DNA of 17,530 nt from CAZOZK01 sp964584245. GTDB lineage: Bacteria; Patescibacteriota; Microgenomatia; UBA1400; PJMF01. The notes beneath the pieces were generated by a model that worked only from the letters and a program-made list of their open reading frames with translations, was not told the DNA's origin and searched no databases. This document shows positions 14,462-17,530 of this stretch, one piece after another (within the stretch, counting starts at the first letter, position 1; every line of letters begins with the position of its first letter). The DNA lies in contig CAZOZK010000012.1 of the NCBI GenBank assembly GCA_964584245.1, positions 1 through 17,530 on the forward strand, written 5' to 3'. Position numbers and translations under genes: made by a program.

Positions 14462-14956
14462 ATGGCTAAGACAGAAGAAAAAATCCACTATGATGAGACA
14501 AAATTGCCAGAACGACTCAGGGGTATTAACTCTTTCGTTGTCATAGCAGTTTGTGCTGTTTTATTTTGGGCAGGAGATGCATTTGGATATCCTGATGGAC
14601 CCAATAAACTAATTCCAGGACCTGAGGTTTGGGGTATCTTGGAGGGCAGCGGCCATTCACTCTCACAGATTGCTGCAGGCATTGCAGCAGGTGAAATGTG
14701 TGATCTTGGTGTAAAAAAGCCTATACCACTCAAACTAAAGTATATAACGTCCTTTATTTTAGCTCTGTGTTTTGAGTTAGGTGGATCATCTTTTAATTCA
14801 GTAATAGATATTAAAGATTTGTCGGTAATATGCATTAGCCCTGCATTACTTTTTTTGATTCATAGATGGATTTTAAGATACGAACAACGTATGGTGCGCG
14901 ATTTTTTGAGGGAAGAAACGGAAAAAACTGATACTAAAGAAGTAGAAATTGTTTAG
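14462..14956 (+). CDS. Unknown small membrane protein (164 aa)
   Basis: 164 residues. A charged N-terminus (about 22 residues) is followed by spans at 24-42 and 94-107, and a third at 121-138. Between them is a Gly-rich, partly amphipathic stretch (DGPNKLIPGPEVWGILEGSG then HSLSQIAAGIAAGEMC). The tail is charged and helical (RYEQRMVRDFLREETEKTD). GAGAG 7 bases upstream is a modest ribosome site. No family is recognised. The stop overlaps the convergent Nudix gene by 4 bases, so the two transcripts share an end without a visible terminator. Confidence 0.75.
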   Translation: MAKTEEKIHYDETKLPERLRGINSFVVIAVCAVLFWAGDAFGYPDGPNKLIPGPEVWGILEGSGHSLSQIAAGIAAGEMCDLGVKKPIPLKLKYITSFILALCFELGGSSFNSVIDIKDLSVICISPALLFLIHRWILRYEQRMVRDFLREETEKTDTKEVEIV

Positions 14957-15375
14957 TGAACCAAGTCTGCTATGTACTCATCTTTTTTGTACATCTCAAT
15001 CCCCGCTTTGTGCCCAGCAAGCACTTCACTCAAATCACCGTCCAAATCAAACCATTCCCAGCCCTCACACTTTTTTGGCTCGCAAAGCATTGGTTGCTGA
15101 TCTGAAATTTTTGCCAAAAATACAAAATGAATGAAATCATACTCCCCTTGATTCTCACGAACCACACCAACAAATGAAAAATCGAGATTTTCTAAACCTG
15201 TTTCTTCTGTGACCTCACGGGCAATGGCAGCGTGTATTGATTCACTGAGCTCAACTCTCCCACCTGGCAATCCATACTGGCCAGCTTTGTAGCTGTTTTT
15301 TCTCTTGCCCAACAGGACTTGGTTTTGTGCGTTAATGAGAATGGCACAGGTGCCGATTGGTTGAGGGTTTTGCAT
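14953..15375 (-). CDS. Nudix hydrolase, NUDT15/MutT-like
   Basis: 140 residues. The Nudix box is intact: Gly39, Glu45, Arg53-Glu54, Glu57-Glu58, Gly60-Leu61 in GGRVELSESIHAAIAREVTE and ETGL. The helix glutamates bind the divalent metals used to cleave a nucleoside diphosphate linkage. LLGKRKNSYKAGQYGLPGG and EPKKCEGWEWF are typical of the NUDT15-like group, which hydrolyses nucleoside triphosphates, including modified ones, to monophosphates. Function in nucleotide clean-up is therefore likely; the exact substrate cannot be read. It is divergent from the GNAT gene at 15415 with overlapping promoters. Confidence 0.9.
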   Translation of the reverse strand: MQNPQPIGTCAILINAQNQVLLGKRKNSYKAGQYGLPGGRVELSESIHAAIAREVTEETGLENLDFSFVGVVRENQGEYDFIHFVFLAKISDQQPMLCEPKKCEGWEWFDLDGDLSEVLAGHKAGIEMYKKDEYIADLVH

Positions 15376-15395
15376 TATTTTTTTTTCTCAAAATA

Positions 15396-15403
15396 AGTAT
15401 AAT
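15396..15403. promoter_or_regulatory. Overlapping divergent -10 boxes
   Basis: On the + strand TATAAT (15398-15403) ends 11 bases before the ATG at 15415. On the minus strand TATACT (15396-15401) lies 20 bases before the Nudix ATG at 15375. The two boxes share four base pairs, so polymerase could use only one at a time. This implies mutual exclusion of the two genes, if both are real. Confidence 0.4.
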
Positions 15404-15414
15404 GCAAGTATACA

Positions 15415-15990
15415 ATGAAAACCGTAAATGAAAACAATCCACCAGTCAAGATAATTCATGAAGGGAGAGTTGCTGAAGTTGGTTTGCTGTCAATTCGTTA
15501 CCCGACGCTGGACGATGCTTCACTAATGACTCACTACATTAATGAACTATCAAATGAAAATACATTCATCACGTTTCAAGGCGAACAAATGACGTTAGAA
15601 GCAGAGAAAAACTTTCTCCAATCGCAAGTTGAAAAGATCAAGAATAAAACGAGCTGCATGCTTCTTGCTTTTGCTAACGATCAATTAGTTGGAATTGCTA
15701 GTGTTCAGAGCAAAGACAAAATTGCTGCACATGTAGGAATACTTGGAATCTCCATCTCAAAAGAGTATCGAGGAAAAGGTGTAGGAAAAACTCTTTTCCG
15801 TGTTTTAGTAGAAGAGGCACAAAAAATTAAAAACCTCAAAGTCATTACACTTGAAGTTTTTGCTATAAATACCAAAGCGATAAACTTATACGAATCTTTT
15901 GGGTTCCAAGAATATGGTAAATTGCCACAAGGTGTCCAGTACAAAGGAGAATTTATTGATGAAATTTTGATGTACAAGAATGTTGGTTAA
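15415..15990 (+). CDS. GNAT family N-acetyltransferase, RimI-like
   Basis: 191 residues. A standard GNAT fold: ILGISISKEYRGKGVGKTLF (109-128) carries the acetyl-CoA loop R-G-K-G-V-G, and VFAINTKAINLYESFGFQEY (148-167) is the C-terminal motif seen in RimI/RimJ-type enzymes. An N-terminal extension of about 20 residues precedes the fold. The family moves acetyl to amino groups of proteins or small molecules. The substrate cannot be told from sequence. It is a different subgroup from the AAC(3)-I-like gene at 13927. Confidence 0.85.
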   Translation: MKTVNENNPPVKIIHEGRVAEVGLLSIRYPTLDDASLMTHYINELSNENTFITFQGEQMTLEAEKNFLQSQVEKIKNKTSCMLLAFANDQLVGIASVQSKDKIAAHVGILGISISKEYRGKGVGKTLFRVLVEEAQKIKNLKVITLEVFAINTKAINLYESFGFQEYGKLPQGVQYKGEFIDEILMYKNVG

Positions 15991-16008
15991 AATTTTTTTG
16001 CTTTGCAC

Positions 16009-17530
16009 TTAGAGAATCTGCACCCTCACACTCCGTGTCAGTTCCTCAAATATTTTATATAACTCTTCAGTACTTGGTTCCTGTGATTTAAGCATAGTGA
16101 CTTCAACCAAAACCCATTCTTGACCCTGGTTTGTAACCTGCTCCCAAACTCTCTGCGAATAATCAGTTATTACCCGATCCTTGCTCACGTACCAATAGTA
16201 CACCACTCCCTTGGTAGCATCAGGTTGGCTAGATGTTTGTATCTCAATTTTCTTGATCTGAATGTCTACCTTTTCTTGATTCTCAATCTGTGGATTCTCA
16301 ATGGGAATTATTTCTTCATGTAATAATTGATACCCCAAACCCTGCAAACATAGTTCTGGATCATGATGACTGCGCGCAGAAGCACTCTTTACTACCAATA
16401 GACTCAACTCTTTCTGTTCCCGCTGCAAAGCATATTTTGCAGCAAACACAACATCGGTATTCAAAAATAAGGTTTTTTCTTTTTCTGAAAAAGAGATATC
16501 TGTAACCACAGTATTTGGTAAAGAAAGTTGGACCGACTGTTCAGCTACAGATTGATTTGTAGCAGGTTCCTTGCTAATCACTTGGATTACCAAACCAGAA
16601 ATAATCAGCACACAAATACAAAGTACTACCGTTTTTATATAAGTAAACCAATCAAAAAGTCGCTCAAATCGCAAAAAAATTTGTTGTTTAGATATCTTAG
16701 CGCCACTTTCCTGATTTTTTCTCAAATACTCACTCCCAACCCAAAGAAGTACACAGCTTAAGACAAATCCCGTAATACCTAGAAAAATATGGATACTATC
16801 ACCCGCTTCTACCAAATTTAGAACACCATACACGTACACTAATCCAAATACACGCCAAATGTTAAAGAAAATTAAAGCAAGAAAAAATAATGCTGCAAGA
16901 AGTATTGATTTGAATGACAGTTTAATTTGCTGAAGAAAATACACAGCCAGTAAAATCACCCCACCGAAATACAAACTCTTCACTCCACTACACGGAAGGT
17001 CAATCGTAGTGGCATAGTTTTCGGTCATAATCACCGTTGTATTTGAGATATGTCCAACACCTGCTAGCTGCAGTAAAAAACTAACAATTTTTGCCGTAAG
17101 TAGACGCAGCGGAAAGCCAATAAATTTTTGTAAGCGCTCCAAGACAGGCAAGGTCAAAATCAATAAGAAAACCACAAAAATACTCTTCTTCCAAAATGAC
17201 GGAACTAGCCAAAATCCTAACCACAAATACACAGCAAGATAAGCCAACATCGGTGACAAAATCTCGAAACCACCTACATACTCATTCACAATAGCTGCAA
17301 CACAGATAACGACCATACCAAGTGTAATAAAAATTCCAGGAAATTTTTCCCCATCATACTCAGTTTTTTTTGGAATACCGTATTTAACCACTGCCAAAAC
17401 ATAAAGCATGCATATGACAACTGCTGCCAATGCGTTTTCAAACAACCAAAAACTAGAATACGTTTGTCTAATTTCCTGAAATCCAGGTAGAAAAAACCAG
17501 AAAATAAGTGGCAATAAGACCACAGCTCCC
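16009..17530 (-). CDS. Exosortase fused to an EpsI-like C-terminal domain (N-terminus outside window)
   Basis: At least 506 residues; the frame stays open to the window edge past the GTG at 17523, so the N-terminus is probably missing. Numbering from that GTG, the exosortase triad is complete: Cys178 in DLPCSGVKSLYFGG, Arg224 in NIWRVF and His245 in GDSIHIFLGI. About eight spans end near residue 263. A further span (297-315) leads to an external domain with SHHDPELCLQGLGY (385-398), the H-x-PE-x-CL-x-x-x-G signature of EpsI. The fusion resembles exosortase O-type proteins. Exosortases cleave C-terminal sorting signals (PEP-CTERM and related) at the membrane. No substrate is visible in the window. 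Confidence 0.85.
   Translation of the reverse strand, partial: GAVVLLPLIFWFFLPGFQEIRQTYSSFWLFENALAAVVICMLYVLAVVKYGIPKKTEYDGEKFPGIFITLGMVVICVAAIVNEYVGGFEILSPMLAYLAVYLWLGFWLVPSFWKKSIFVVFLLILTLPVLERLQKFIGFPLRLLTAKIVSFLLQLAGVGHISNTTVIMTENYATTIDLPCSGVKSLYFGGVILLAVYFLQQIKLSFKSILLAALFFLALIFFNIWRVFGLVYVYGVLNLVEAGDSIHIFLGITGFVLSCVLLWVGSEYLRKNQESGAKISKQQIFLRFERLFDWFTYIKTVVLCICVLIISGLVIQVISKEPATNQSVAEQSVQLSLPNTVVTDISFSEKEKTLFLNTDVVFAAKYALQREQKELSLLVVKSASARSHHDPELCLQGLGYQLLHEEIIPIENPQIENQEKVDIQIKKIEIQTSSQPDATKGVVYYWYVSKDRVITDYSQRVWEQVTNQGQEWVLVEVTMLKSQEPSTEELYKIFEELTRSVRVQIL

Noticed and set aside
1..17530. CRISPR arrays, transposases, integrases or phage genes
   Set aside because: No regularly spaced repeats and no recognisable recombinase or structural phage proteins were found on either strand.

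Overview
The window looks like a piece of an AT-rich bacterial chromosome, most plausibly a Candidate Phyla Radiation (Patescibacteria) or similar small-genome lineage. Reasons are the tight packing, several large GT-C-like membrane proteins of the kind common there, a tRNA without an encoded CCA end, and TGA used as an ordinary stop. The lineage is an inference; no marker gene here fixes it. Several genes have a -10 box only 6 to 11 bases before the start codon and no Shine-Dalgarno, which suggests leaderless mRNAs.

Layout. 1-2985: the 3' end of an unknown gene converges on typA (BipA GTPase). Next to typA is a PIG-L-type deacetylase gene broken by a frameshift at a homopolymer. 2986-4923: a large GT-C/ArnT-like membrane protein. 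5030-5112: tRNA-Ser(GGA), followed by a GC-rich stretch (5119-5261) that folds into a hairpin plus a possible three-way junction, then an overlapping pair of unknown membrane proteins (5297-6975). 7098-9997 (minus strand): a tryptophan operon. 10037-13901: two divergent large membrane proteins, one ArnT/PMT-like and one of a different GT-C-like type. 13927-15990: an AAC(3)-I-like acetyltransferase, an unknown membrane protein, a NUDT15-like Nudix hydrolase and a RimI-like GNAT. 16009-17530: the C-terminal part of an exosortase fused to an EpsI-like domain, cut by the window edge.

The most interesting system is the trp operon. Its order is trpR, leader peptide with attenuator, two unknown small genes, trpB, trpA. 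The trpR promoter carries a site matching the E. coli TrpR operator consensus at 14 of 18 positions. Just after trpR, a 22-codon leader ORF with a good Shine-Dalgarno has one Trp codon, placed immediately before the first of four mutually complementary RNA segments (1:2, 2:3 antiterminator, 3:4 terminator with U-tract). Its stop codon sits at the edge of segment 2. This is the geometry of ribosome-mediated trp attenuation. The arrangement recalls the trpRBA operon of Chlamydia trachomatis and suggests indole salvage, with combined repression and attenuation.

The surface-related genes (three polytopic GT-C-like proteins, a PIG-L remnant and the exosortase) hint at cell-surface glycan or protein anchoring work, but they are not one operon.
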